Source: Dendrocalamus latiflorus
Taxonomy: Eukaryota; Streptophyta; Magnoliopsida; Poales; Poaceae
DNA length: 64,000 nt
Assembly: GCA_017311315.1 (NCBI GenBank)
Contig: CM029666.1
Span: forward strand, 5,579,414-5,643,413
Direction: 5' to 3'
Shown: positions 45,282 through 56,593 of the stretch, piece by piece
Layout: every line of letters begins with the position of its first letter
Numbering within the stretch: position 1 is the stretch's first letter
Position numbers and translations under genes: made by a program
The notes under the pieces: model-generated
Seen by the model: only the letters and a program-made list of their open reading frames with translations
What the model was told of the DNA's origin: nothing
Databases searched by the model: none

Positions 45282-46916
45282 ATGCAGCAGCAGGAAACTA
45301 CTACTATCCAGAACAGAACAAGCAAGCTCCCTCAGAAGGTAAACCAGAAATTAGGCAAATAAGGTTCAGATCACGAATTATTTGAGTTTCTGTTGCAAAT
45401 AGATTACGGAATTAGGGCCAATTTTACTGTTAGTTTTTCAAGTTTTACTTGAGTTCCATGTCTTGAACTCTCAATCGCTCTTCCATATAGTCTCCCATTA
45501 TTCTTTCATTCTCCTCTTTCGTATATACCAAATGTTATTCATCACCATTAATACACAGCACGATTTTAGAGCTTAAACGCTTGCAGGGTCGATCTGTTAA
45601 TTAAGGTTTAATTTGCATATGAAATGGAAGTGGTTGTGCAAGTGTGTACAGTATCCATACCCGATCGAGCTTATTCTTCCTAATTAAGGATTAATCAAAA
45701 CAGAAGATACTCAAACACAATGCTCTTAGTTATCCAATAATTTGTTTTCCTTTTCTCTGAAAAATAATTTATTTTTGTTTTGAGAATACGCAAAAGCTAC
45801 GTGTCATGTCATTAAAGACGACTTGTTTGGACATTGAGACCTACATATGTACACATACTAGCTGAGTACCTGTGCATTGTAACGAATTTTAAATAAACAT
45901 AATATATGTTTTAAACTTAGTTTCATACATAATGTGCATCCAATCAACAAACTATATAGAATCTTAGCACAAACCACATACATATGTAATCTAATTATCC
46001 ACCATCAAGTAGATGATAGACTCACCACCACCAAGTCTTTTTATACTCGTTGTTCTTTTTTATTTAATGTTTTTGAGTTTTTACGGTCTTCGAGATGCGA
46101 TTTTGACCGCTACTTTTATAACTTTACATTAAGATAATAAAATTATAATATTATGAAAGTATTTTTAACGATAAATCTAATAATATAATTTTTGTATAGC
46201 TAATCTAGATAGTTTTAAATTTATTGGTGATTAAACTTTTAAAGTTTGATGATATAGATTCTAGAAAATCAAGTGAAAAGAATGAAGGTACTAATAGCAA
46301 AGATAACCGATGGACTCGACCATTTGTGTTGCAGGAGGAGCAAGAGCTCGGACAAGCCTACTCAGAGATCTCAAATAAGATGGAGAAGCTCATCATCATA
46401 AGCAGTCGCAACCCATGCCCTGACGTCGTCGCTGCGACCGCGAGCACCTACGCTGACAAGGCTGCTGCCGGCGGCGGCGGGTCGGAGGTGGAGACGGTGC
46501 GGTGCGCGTGCTGCGGCGTGACCGAGGACTGCACGGCGACGTACATCGGCGGGGTCCGCGCGGCCTTCTGCGGCGACTGGGTGTGCGGGCTGTGCGCGGA
46601 GGCGGTGAAGGAGCGGATGCGGCGGGACCCGGCCGGCGGCGTGGAGGCGGCGCTGGGATCCCACGAGGCCGAGTGCAGGGACTTCAACGCGACGACGAGG
46701 CTCAACCCCACGCTGTCCCTCGCTGGCTCCATGCGGGACATCGCGCGCCGGAGCTTCGACCGGAGGACGACGACGTCCAAGTCCTGCCAGGACAGTCACC
46801 TCCGCGCGGCGGCGTCCAAGGCGGTGGCGCTCGCCAGATCCGTCAGCTGCGACCCGCGGTTCCTGGCCGACGTGATTATTAATAACAACGGGCCGGCCGG
46901 AGATCGGTGCAGATGA
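45282..46916 (+). CDS. DUF1677 family cysteine-rich protein (copy 2), two exons
   Basis: Exon 1 (45282-45338, 19 codons, MQQQETTTIQNRTSKLPQK) joins in phase 0 to exon 2 (46335-46916) across a 996-bp GT-AG intron, giving 212 residues. The core VRCACCGVTEDCTATYI ... AFCGDWVCGLCAEAV has cysteines at residues 76, 78, 79, 85, 98, 103 and 106, exactly the spacing of copy 1. The tail has RLNPTLSLAGSMRDIARRS, matching the same family. Function is unknown; metal binding is likely from the pattern. A TATA box 72 bp upstream supports the first exon. If that exon were not used, translation could start at the ATG at 46380 (AAGATGG). The exon 2 frame is open upstream into the intron to 46224, which is an artefact. 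Confidence 0.85.
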
Positions 46917-47830
46917 GATCACGGCCTCACGTACGGGAGATCATACTAGCTAGCTATATATTACTCATATATATATTCTTATGATGACACGATGAGAGTA
47001 TCTGAGTATGCATGCTACGTACGAACGCTGTTCTCGTCCTGCATTTCGTGTAGCTAGCTATATGTACATAGTATCATCGATCGATCTTTCATGCAGTATG
47101 CACGTGGTATATATATAATCTTCACTTTGTTTAATTAGCTTGTAATGGTATTCCTGTGATGTACTCGCAAGTCATGCTCACATAAATCAATGTTTGTAAT
47201 CGTGAAGAACAGCTGTACATGGCATGGAACAGTGGATGTATGATTGCAGTATACTATTTAACAATGATATGTATGGTTCAATGGCATTAATTTTTTTATT
47301 AGATTTATTACCTCTTTGGTGTGGACTCGAGTTATTACAGGATGGAGGAAATAGTACTAAATAGTAACTATATGAGCAGCATTATCACTAACGAATCAAT
47401 TAGGAAAATAGTGTGTTCATTGTTTTCAGGACCCTTGAGCCCTCAAAGCAACAACACCTTTGTTCCTTCCCAATACACAGCATGGCTCAACAAAGCAAGC
47501 GAGAAATTATGGCTCTTTAATTTGCAGTCACTTCCAACTTTTTTATTGATGGTTGCTTGAGAAGGTTTGTAGTGTTTATTGAATCAATATTATTGCTAGT
47601 AAAAATATCTGCTTTCTATAATGTAAAGAGAGTACGTACCTATTGCATATTCTACCTGACAAAATATAACAAATAAGCTCTAAAAATTATATTTTTTTGG
47701 AGCTTGCCAACATATTGTAATTTCTTGTAATTTTTCATAATTTTATCCATTCTGAATTTTTCTCAAATGCATCATTGTCTAGAGCAAGTTTATGAACTAA
47801 ACAAGATGCTTGTTAATATGAGGAACAAGT
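46917..47830. other. 3' flank of DUF1677 copy 2 and intergenic DNA
   Basis: Contains the 3' UTR of the DUF1677 gene (no canonical AATAAA was fixed) and A/T-rich DNA. No gene or bounded element was recognised. Confidence 0.45.
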
Positions 47831-47840
47831 AAAATATTTT

Positions 47841-49531
47841 TCAGGTGCAATGGTCAGGAGTGACTGGCACCAATAGATTGACCAATACGGACAATTGAAA
47901 ACCTGCTCCATTGGCTACTTGAACCTGATCTGACCCCTTATAGCGTTCTTTACTTGATAGCCGATCAAGATCGCTTGTTAGGTGATCAGTTGCACTGGTA
48001 TTAGCATACCAGTTGTTGTCCACAGTGTAGGAAGTGGTTGCAGCTGCTGCCATATGTGGATCATCAGCCTGAAAACTGTGATCAAACCTATGATAGCATC
48101 TCAAAGCTTCATGGCCCGCCTTCCTGTAAACCTGACATGTTGGCCTTGTTAGATTGATCTCTCCCCGATTAGCCCAACGGCTAATCGGGACCTTGATCCG
48201 CGCCCTGATCGGGGGCGCTCAGCCCAACTATTGGCTAATGGGCCCCCGTCGCGCTGCGCAATAAATAGAGGGTGGGGGCCGGCGGCTCGACTAACGAGGT
48301 TCACCTGAGCCGCAAACCCCACCCGACAAACCCTAGACCGATCTAGAGGGACGCGCAGTCGGCAGCGGGAAGCTCCATCGCCGTCCCCGTCACCGGACCT
48401 CCGCCGCCGCCACCGCCCTCCTCTTCCCCGACCGTCGCTGCCCGTGCGCAGACTTCACCGAGCCAACCGCGATGACCAACTCCTCCTCCAATGCATCGGA
48501 CGGTCGGTACCCCTAACCCTAATCCTCTCTTCCTCTCCCCTTCTCTCTTGAATCCGAACAAGAACACCCTCAGATCTAAACCTAGATGATCCTAAGGACC
48601 TAACAGGCCTGTCGCTGCTATTGGTTCGCCATGGTGCACTGCCATTGTTGTGCCATGGTGCATTGCCACGGTCGCCATTGTTGTTGCCTCGCTCACCATT
48701 GTTCTTGGGAAAATTCTTTGGCTTATGATTTTGCTAGGTTTGCTGATACCTTGTTGCGCTATTGCCCAAAGCAGTATACTGCTGCATCGAGTTGTTGTGT
48801 TCCTTGCGCAGATCAAAACTGATCAAGTGTGCATACATATCATTAAGTGTAACAGGGTCGAGGTTCGTCGTCATAGATGTGACCAACACATCATAGTCTG
48901 GCATGAGACCAGCCATCATGTAGGTGACGGCTTCTTCATCGGAGAGAGAGCGCCCGATCGATGCCATGGTGTCCACCAAGCTCTTCACTTTTTGAAAGTA
49001 GTCGGTGGTAGAGAGATCATCCTTTTTTAAATTGGCTAACTGCATGCGAATTTGCATGATGCTAGCTCGGGTGCATGAAGAAAACATCTCCTCAAGTACC
49101 CTCCACACCTCTGTAGCTGTGGTCATGAAAAGGACACAAGAAAGAATCTCCTCTATTAGAGAAGATATAATCACACTAGCACAAGTTGAGCCTGCTGAAA
49201 CCACATCGTGTATGCTGGATTTGGAACCTGACGAACTCCTCCGTCCACCATTTTCAGGGATGCTGGCATCTGGCGCTGCCACTGTTCCATCCACATAGCC
49301 CAGGAGTTGCTAGCTCCTCAGATATGAGACGAGTTGAGCTTTCTACAGGAGATAGTTCTCCCTATTTAGCTTCACGTTTACAAAGTGATTTATGGCTGGT
49401 GGATTCAATGGCGCTGGGTGGGAAACAACAAAAGTCATCTGGGATGCAATGGAGGCTGCTATGGATGGTGAGCTCGTCATGATGTTTTGATCGAGGCTCT
49501 GATACCATATGAACCAAGAATTGCGCCACAC
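47841..49531 (-). pseudogene. copia gag and start of protease, split by an insertion
   Basis: The frame at 48734-49294 reads as the UBN2 gag domain (VLEEMFSSCTRASIMQIRMQL, TTDYFQKVKSL, LMPDYDVLVTSM). The frame at 47841-48104 carries CYHRFDHSF and the protease-adjacent NNWYANTSATDHLTSDLDRL. The zinc knuckle reads CQVYRKAGHEALRC, lacking its second cysteine. Frameshifts and the LTR insertion make it non-functional. Confidence 0.85.
48147..48605 (+). mobile_element. solo LTR, 459 bp, nested in the copia fragment
   Basis: It starts TGTTAGATTGATC and ends GGACCTAACA, with a perfect GGCCT duplication at 48142-48146 and 48606-48610. An AATAAATAGAGG box near 48260 is a plausible LTR promoter. The GC-rich right half gives spurious frames. 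Confidence 0.9.
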
Positions 49532-50205
49532 AGAACCTCTCAGGTTCTCATCTCTTTATATATTGCACAAGATTACATTTGTTACAACAAAAATCATGTA
49601 CAACAAGAAAGGAAAGAAGAGATAAGCAAAATCGGGAAACAAATGAAATCCTAACTTTGCCTGATCTGCTACAGTCGCAACCGACAATAGAGGAAGCGCA
49701 GCGGGAAAACAAAGATATGCAGCAGAAACTAATCTATCCTTTCTATGTGCGTGTGATCTGTTTCTTCCAACAGCATTGTTGTGCAAGCATGAGAAGCTCA
49801 AGGAGCGGCGGTAGGGACGTAGGGTTTCAAGTGATTCGGAAATAGGGATTGGTCGATTGGGGATGTGGTCATGGAATCTTGCAAGTGGCCACTGGGATTT
49901 GGGCTATTCAGTGCATATGGGCTACGGTATTAGGCCACCTAAGGATGGTCCAGATTCCAGATGAAAGCAACGAAGCATCAAGGAAGGACGGAAGAGTATG
50001 CACCCTACCATAGATTTTCTCCAAAATGGTAGAAGAAGAAGATACGCACACGAAGTAAGAATTGAAGAAAGAAAACCAAGAACCTCGCCATTGTCGTCTC
50101 TAGCACCATCAATTCGTATAAAACGCAAGGGTTCAATCATTGTACATTCCATAAGGTAAATCTAATTAGTGTACTCAAGTTGCTCGAGACCTAACATGAT
50201 AATAA

Positions 50206-53200
50206 TTAAACAAAAGACCAGTTGACGAACATGAAGCATATGCAGTGGGCGTTGCTCTCGTCGTTCAGCACCTTCCACGCCACCGCTTTCTCGTACGACA
50301 CCGCCCTGCCGAGGCTCGACACGCACAGCCCGCCCTGGATGCAAGCGAATTCCTGCCAAAGTACAAGACACCAAAACATAAGTTAGCCATTATCCAAAAA
50401 TGGGAGTCAATGAGGATTAATCAATTAAGCGATAGTCTAGTCTAATTTTTCAAACAAAGCAATCGGGATTAATCCTGAATTTCTTTGGGCGATGTGCAAA
50501 GAAAGACGTGAAATTTCAGTCTGCGTGTAGCACTGAAGAAACACATGCCTGCTCCATGATGCTGGGGAGCTCTGTACATAGGTTCTTCCTTCCTTGATCG
50601 TCGAAAACTTTCTCCAGGGTGATATCTTGGAGTGCTACAAGGGTTGTTTCAAGCATGTCCAGGCCGGACTGGTTTGCAAATATGAACACTGGCATTGCCT
50701 GCATGAGATGTTTGCACAACAAAGTCAACTAACCATAATAATCAAGGACAAATGAAGGGAAATCAGTTGAGAGAGAGAGAGAGAGAGAGGAATATTTCAG
50801 GATGTGACTATCAGATCACGTTATATCAGACAGTAAACAAATGCCTTCTGCTTGATTGCAAAAATGGTAATCATGTTTATGTGACTAAGCTCTCAGCGTC
50901 TAACAAGACATGCAGTCATGAATTGATGGGGAAAAAGAGCTCTGTTTGTTCAACGAAAGCCACAGATCAGACCTACCGAGCTCATGAATGCCTACATGCT
51001 ACGTCACTGTGCCCCAACTTTTTCGGGCATGACGCATTCCCAGATTGATTGAAGTTTCACCACGCAAACATGCTATAGGGTGTTTTCGGACATTCAGAAG
51101 GTACTTTTTTGCGAACGAATTTCCAGGAAAGTTTCAAGGTTCAAATCGTCTCTGCACAAGTTCAGATAACAATTCTCGATGTGTAACAATGAAGAGACTG
51201 TGACAAAAAGATGGAACAAACCTTTAGAGAGCAGCAGAGTATAGCGCTGGCATGATGCCAAAGGGCTTTAAGGACTAATTCACTGGAACTGGTATCTGCA
51301 GATTTGATAAGTTCAGCCCCAAAATGAAATCTGCATAAGCAAGCAACGTCAGTACTAAAAGGCAAATCAGTCAAATATAAACCAGTGTTGAAGTAACTAC
51401 AAACCTGTAACTCTGAGAAATCCATCTGGAGAGTGTGGTTGCCTCTGGTGCGGGAGGAATGCCGCAAGGTGAAACGAGATGTGAAGACGAAAGCGCCAGA
51501 GCTATTCTTTGAACAGATGAGATGATGCTGCGCACATACTGCCGTGCCATGGCTGCAACATTATCTTGCAGGTGGCTCTCAAAAGCAAACTGGAATGCAA
51601 TTGTCATCACAGCCTTCGAACTAGCACAGGTACCCTTCCCAGAACCACCACCACCCCCTATCCTGATTCGGGGTGTTCCGACTTCGAGGGTAGACGCAAG
51701 GTCCAACGTGCAATTCGGACTCGATGTGTCCTGACAAATGCCGGGAAAGCGAGTTCAGTTCTTTGCTAGTTCAAGTTGAAATGCTATCTCCGCTTGTTTG
51801 GGTGAGATCTACTTACAAGAGGAGAATCAATTGGAATGATGCGGAAACCAGACGGCAGCAGTGGAGAATCATCACTGAACGATGCATCTATAGGTGCAAA
51901 TATAAGCTCTGAACAAGTGCCTACAGCGTTCTCATCTACTCCGTTGTACATCTGCAGTTTAATCCAGAGCACAAGTTTTACAAAGGAAACATAAATGATT
52001 TGCCCAAAATGGCACTAATTTTTCCACAAAAAAAGAGTAAAAATGGCACTAACAAGTAAAAGTTACCTGCAAGAGAAACAGATCGCGATGCATGAGTGTG
52101 TCTTGATAATTACTAGCATTTCCTAACTTGATGACTTCCAGGAACTGAAAGAAGAAATAGCGTAATCAAAACATTGAGCAGAAGAACTTAATCAAACAGG
52201 GTTTTTTTTTAAAAAAAATTTACAGTAGAACAGCTGCTTACTTCTTCAGGGTCAAACGTGTGGGCTAAAGGAAGTATAACCTGACCACTAAATCCTTCAG
52301 GGCGAGACATAGGTAGATTGCAGAAATCAGGTTTCATCGCGGAAGCAAAGAATGCATCTAAGTTACTGTCAGCCCACTGTGACCGGTGTTCCCGCAAAAA
52401 CCGCACGAGTGACGGTGGAGATACATCCTAACAAACATTAGCAGAATTGATGCTTAAAATATTGGAATATGCACACAGCCCAGAAAAAAAAACTTAGTGC
52501 GAAATGAAACTAACCTGCAACAGCATAGACGCCTTCGCACAAAGAACACCGGTACTGACTATGGGAAGTCCATTACTGAATGTTGCATTGCAACCGATCA
52601 CTTTACTCGGGGATGAGTTAATAGAGATACATACATCGTCCACACCATCGCTCTCAATCACGGACCATCCATCATCAGCAAGACCATTGAGAGCTTCATT
52701 GAAACCTCTGAAGAAAGTGCAAAACTAATTACACTTTTTTTACTGAAGAAGATTCATGGCAATAAGCATCTACGATCTGTCTGTGATGTTCAAGAACCCA
52801 ACCTGGTGAGCTTTTGGCTCAGAGCCCGCAGAGCTGCAGGCTGCCTTCCCCATCCGGTGATTATAGAATGAGTATCTTCGTCTGCGGCCTGCCTGAGATA
52901 GCGCAAAGCCTGGATTTACATAATTGAATTAGTCCAAAATCTAATGTACTAACAAGAGCAACAAGAAAAGAGTCATGTTACTGTACCGCCATCGGCATCT
53001 TCTGGGCGACCGTGGCAGAAGATTCATACAGTGGCCTCACAACTTCAGGCACGCTCCAAGGCTGTGAGCGCAAAATGTCTTAAATTTGTTTGATAGATGA
53101 ACTAGAGGGCAAGCAACAGTTATTAGTTTCTGAATTGCTATTACCTCCAAGTCCATATGATCAACGATGTGTATGACAGAGCCTCCACCATCACTAGGCC

Positions 53201-54721
53201 GGATCAAGAACCCGCTAGGAAGCATCTCGCCCCTGATAAAAGGCTGGACAAGAGGCATGCTTGGGCCTCCTTGCTTGCTACTCAGTGATCTTTCACATAC
53301 CTTTAGAGCAAGAACAGTCAAGCAGCCGGAACATACACTCACTATGATACTAATTGCCATGAATGTTTGATGCTCAGCAACTCACCACTAAACTTCCATC
53401 ATCAAGAATGGAGGTGTACCGCAGCAACCAGAAGTCGCGAGCCGACGCCAGTGTTGTCGGAGCATAGAGCTAAAGATGGAACAAATTTCAAGTTCACGAT
53501 ATGGCATTAGCTGAGAAGTGTAATAGGATTAACGAGGCAATTTCCTACCTGCATGTAGAGCAGCTCAACCGTGCCATTGCTGCCGGCAGGCAACACATTC
53601 ACCACTTCCATGGACCGGCAATCGCGCAGCCACAACGGCCGATGCTTGAGGATTTCGGCGACCTGAGTTGACAGAACTCAACAATCAGGAATACTCTTGA
53701 GTCTCTCGGAATTGAAAGTGACAACGGGGTGCAGGAGAGTAAAATCAAGAAGCTTACTTTCGCAGGCTCCATGCCCACAAGGCCGCAAGCTCGCGCAGCG
53801 ACACCCGCGCAGCCGTGCGAGATGGCAATGATTCCAATGGAATCCGGACCAGGCTGCAGATGATCATGACAAGAAAGGTTGGGCACACCGTGAAATTAAA
53901 GAAGTTAACAATCCAAGGGAGGAAAAGATGGGAATTGAGAGGAAATTAACCTTCATCCCAGGCATTTGGACCCACTCGACGGCGGTTCCGGTGGCCTTGG
54001 ACAGAAACTCCGTCAATGTGTCCTCGGCGATAGACATCAATCTGCAGAAACAAAATGGAACCATCCATATATGTACCCAACACGGCACGACTAGCTGCTA
54101 GCTAGTGAGAGGCAAGAACTGCGAGGATGGATCGGATGGCAATATGGCATACGTAACGTACCCAGCAGGGCCCGCGTCGCGCGACTGAGGCTGCGGCGGC
54201 GCGACGACGTTCTGCTGGCCGCTCGTGACGACGGACTCGCAGCTCGTGTCCGTCGTCGCCAGCCCGGCCTGCAACGGCAACGGCGGCGGAGGAGCAAATA
54301 AGGCGTGAGTGGCTTGCGGGGAACTGGTCATTGAGAGCGCCGGAGGAGGGGCGTCGGGGCGTACGCTGTGCGTCTGCTGGCGGTAGCAGCCGTTCTCGTA
54401 GACGAGCTGGGAGGCCTGCTTCTGCAGGCGGTCGTTCTCCTCCATGAGCAGCTTGTTCATGGCGGTGAGCTTGCGGTTGAGCGCCTGCAGCCTGGACGAC
54501 TCCTTGCGCTGCTTCTCCCGGCACCTGCGGTTCTGGAACCAGACCTTGATCTGCTTGGGGTCGACGTTGGCGAGCACGGGGCAGTCGCGGACGAGCTGCT
54601 GCCGGCGCAGAGAGCTCGGCTTGGGGCACTCGTAGTACAGACGCTCCAGCGCCTCCACCTGCTCCGGCGTGTACCGCACGTACTTGCTCGCGTCCATCGC
54701 CGCCTCCCTTGCCGTCACCAT
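50206..54721 (-). CDS. class III HD-ZIP transcription factor (ATHB8/CORONA-like)
   Basis: Nuclear regulator of leaf polarity, meristem and vascular development in its family. Seventeen exons, in transcription order: 54721-54365, 54268-54162, 54041-53951, 53853-53758, 53662-53549, 53469-53386, 53300-53145, 53061-52987, 52909-52803, 52707-52515, 52427-52242, 52144-52067, 51951-51817, 51730-51405, 51330-51222, 50698-50549, 50352-50206. They total 2,511 nt (836 residues plus stop), the usual family length, with all phases agreeing. The homeodomain (about 12-75) includes KQIKVWFQNRRCREKQRKE, followed by a leucine zipper, a START domain from about 155, and a C-terminal MEKHLA domain ending HCICFMFVNWSFV. 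GPSMPLVQPFIRGEMLPSG and ACIQGGLCVSS favour the ATHB8/ATHB15 subclade, similar to rice HOX29; orthology is not proven. Translation could also start at codon 9 (MDASKYVRY). Intron 1 (54364-54269) is open in frame, so it could be missed by ORF-based prediction. Intron 16 uses a GC donor. Confidence 0.95.
53844..53961 (-). promoter_or_regulatory. miR165/166 target site, split by an intron
   Basis: In the spliced mRNA, CTGGGATGAAG (exon 3 end, 53961-53951) joins CCTGGTCCGG (exon 4 start, 53853-53844). This encodes PGMK|PGPD, the start of the START domain, and pairs with miR165/166 as in other HD-ZIP III genes. The genomic site is interrupted by a 97-bp intron, so only mature mRNA can be cleaved. 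Relative to the usual plant target I see no change in the central and 3' part. Confidence 0.92.
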
Positions 54722-55180
54722 GTAGACACGTATCTAACCAAACTAACCTACACCGGCTAGCGTAGTCTCACTCAATCGCCGCAGTAGCAGGTAGCTAGCT
54801 AGCACTTGTGCGTAGATAGCTATAAGCTCTAGGTAGCTAGGCAGGCTGGCCGTCGTGGCATGCAACCATTCGCGACGTGAACAAGTGAAGTGGAGTGGCG
54901 GGTGCATGTGGCATGTGGTTAGCATGGGGAAGATGGGAGGGGGCGAGGGGCCATGGCCGGAGCGCCGGTGCCGCTTAATTTCCTCTAATGCCCCGACATC
55001 GGCAAGCACAAGGAGGACCGTGCCGTGCCGTGCGTGCGTGCCTGCCTGCTCTCCTTTGGTTTTGGTTTTGACGAGCTCCTCCTCCTCCTCTTTAACGAAA
55101 GAGGTGACACGAGCCGTGGCGTGGTGCGCTGCTATTAAATTTGGAAGACAAATGGCTCTTCTTTTTCTCCGAGGCTGACG
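54722..55180 (-). promoter_or_regulatory. upstream region of the HD-ZIP III gene
   Basis: No clear TATA box was found on the minus strand. The region has CTAGCTAGCTA runs and a purine-rich GAGGAGGAGGAG stretch near 55078-55093. HD-ZIP III genes commonly have long 5' leaders, so the start site is left open. Confidence 0.4.
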
Positions 55181-55184
55181 GTTT

Positions 55185-55390
55185 TTGATTTTTATTATAG
55201 TACCTAACTTTCAAACGGAGTATTTTTTCAAGACAGGGTCTACAAGTTAAATAATCTATACGTTAAAAGCTCAACATCTGTACCAGTCAAAATCGTAAGT
55301 GAGTATCTATCTCTCCGTAATTTGTACTATAAACAGCTAAAATCCAAAAAATTTAGCCAAAAGCCATAAGCCGCAGCCAAACAGACCCAA
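55185..55390 (+). repeat. AT-rich dispersed repeat, related to 15.48-15.65 kb
   Basis: CTAACTTTCAAACGGAGTAT, TCAAGACAGGGTCTACAAGTTAA and AAAAGCCATAAGCC follow each other as at 15.5 kb. Probably an old miniature element; termini are not resolved. Confidence 0.55.
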
Positions 55391-55534
55391 AATTCCGGCA
55401 TTTTGTAATTTCGTATCCATCAACTACAGTAATCTGTTGCCTCTGTTTCGGAAGCAGCAAATCTCGCACAAAACACTCCACCGTATTCGTCTTTTGGCTC
55501 AAATTCTCCCGTTCTGAACAAGGCCCGGCTAGGG

Positions 55535-55790
55535 GCGATCAACATGGCTGAAAAGCCCGTGGCTTATAGCTGGCTGGCTGAAAAAAGCACTGTAGCTGAC
55601 AGAGGCTTATTTAGCATAATTAAATTTAAAAAAATTTAAAAATAAAAAAATATGTTAGCCCATTACGTATAATACAAACAAATACGGGAAAAAAAGAACC
55701 AGCAAAAAAGCTCAACAAAAAGCCAAAAGTTCATAAAAAGACGAAACTTATGAATAGTGAAAAATAAGCCAGAAGCCTAAGCCACGTTGA
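55535..55790 (+). mobile_element. AT-rich miniature element family X, copy 4
   Basis: Contains GCTTATTTAGCATAATTAAATTTAAAAAAATTTAAAAATAAAA followed by TTAGCCCATTACGTATAATAC and A-rich AAAAAAGAACCAGCAAAAAAGC, ending in AGAAGCCTAAGCC. Confidence 0.72.
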
Positions 55791-55799
55791 TCACGCCTT

Positions 55800-56590
55800 T
55801 TGTCTTGGATTTTTCATCCCCCTTATCATCTTAACGGTGGGTTGTAGGATCCTATGGTTTTGGGCTGTGCCGTCGACAAGGTCGACATAATAATAGCCTA
55901 GCTGGCTGGTTGATTATTTGTGCGTTCTTGCGAGGGTACTTCTGTGTTTTCTCAACTTGGGGACTAGTCTGGAATTGCTGACGATGTTTTCGGACTAATT
56001 AATCAAAGTGAGTGTAAATTGCTGGTCGAAGTCACTCTCAAAGAAAAATTCTAGTTGAAGTTAATGATAGTTTGGCTTAACAATGGGCGGATACTAGTTT
56101 ACGCAAATAATTGAAAGCTTTCTGCACAAGCTTTAGCAGATTCGAAGCTTTTCTTTTTCTTCCTCTCTCTTTTTTTTTCTTGCATCGGTACAATACAATC
56201 TGTATCTTTTCCTTTTTCCCGTCACACAGGGGGGAAATAAAATTTTAGCAGTGCTTAAAGGAATCTCTTTTCCTTTTTCTTCCTGCCCTCCTTTTAATAT
56301 TTTTACTAGCGTTGTACTCAAGAAATTCCCCCCTGACTCAGGCGTGAATTCTCGATCCCATAAATAATTCGCAGATATTTCTCCTTGATCTGCGTATATT
56401 CGTAAATAATATTTGCCCCCTTGCACGAGCGCCCCCCGCCCCAATATCTCTTCTATAGAAACCTCAAAACTCGTAGAAAAGTAAACATCTCTTCTGAAAA
56501 TAAATCTCTTTTTTCAATTTTGCAGGAATGAACATGTGGTTTTTTTTTTGGTACTATAGAATTTCCTCCTTAATAATTTGGTAGAAGGAA
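55800..56590. other. intergenic, no gene seen
   Basis: A 103-codon minus-strand frame at 56133-56444 lacks any recognisable domain and lies in T-rich low-complexity sequence, so it is not called. Confidence 0.4.
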
Positions 56591-56593
56591 TAG

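Larger units (their letters stand above)
47841..50135 (-). mobile_element. 5' fragment of a second Ty1/copia element
   Basis: The element runs leftwards. A probable 5' LTR at 49510-50135 (TGAACC on the + strand left edge, GGTTCA on the right) contains a minus-strand TATATAAAGAGA box. The primer-binding site is GCTCTGATACCA at 49496-49507, complementary to tRNA-iMet. A gag leader frame (49343-49531) is followed by the UBN2 gag domain and by the start of protease, after which the element stops at about 47841. The remaining pol and the 3' LTR are missing. A solo LTR interrupts it at 48147-48605. Confidence 0.8.

Noticed and set aside
46371..46922. Antisense frame of 183 codons over DUF1677 copy 2
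   Set aside because: Shadow of a GC-rich exon, without any domain.
54098..54161. Extension of the first HD-ZIP III frame past PAG to a stop at 54098
   Set aside because: Sequence after 54162 is intron; splicing at GG|GTACGT restores the family sequence PAGLMSIAED.
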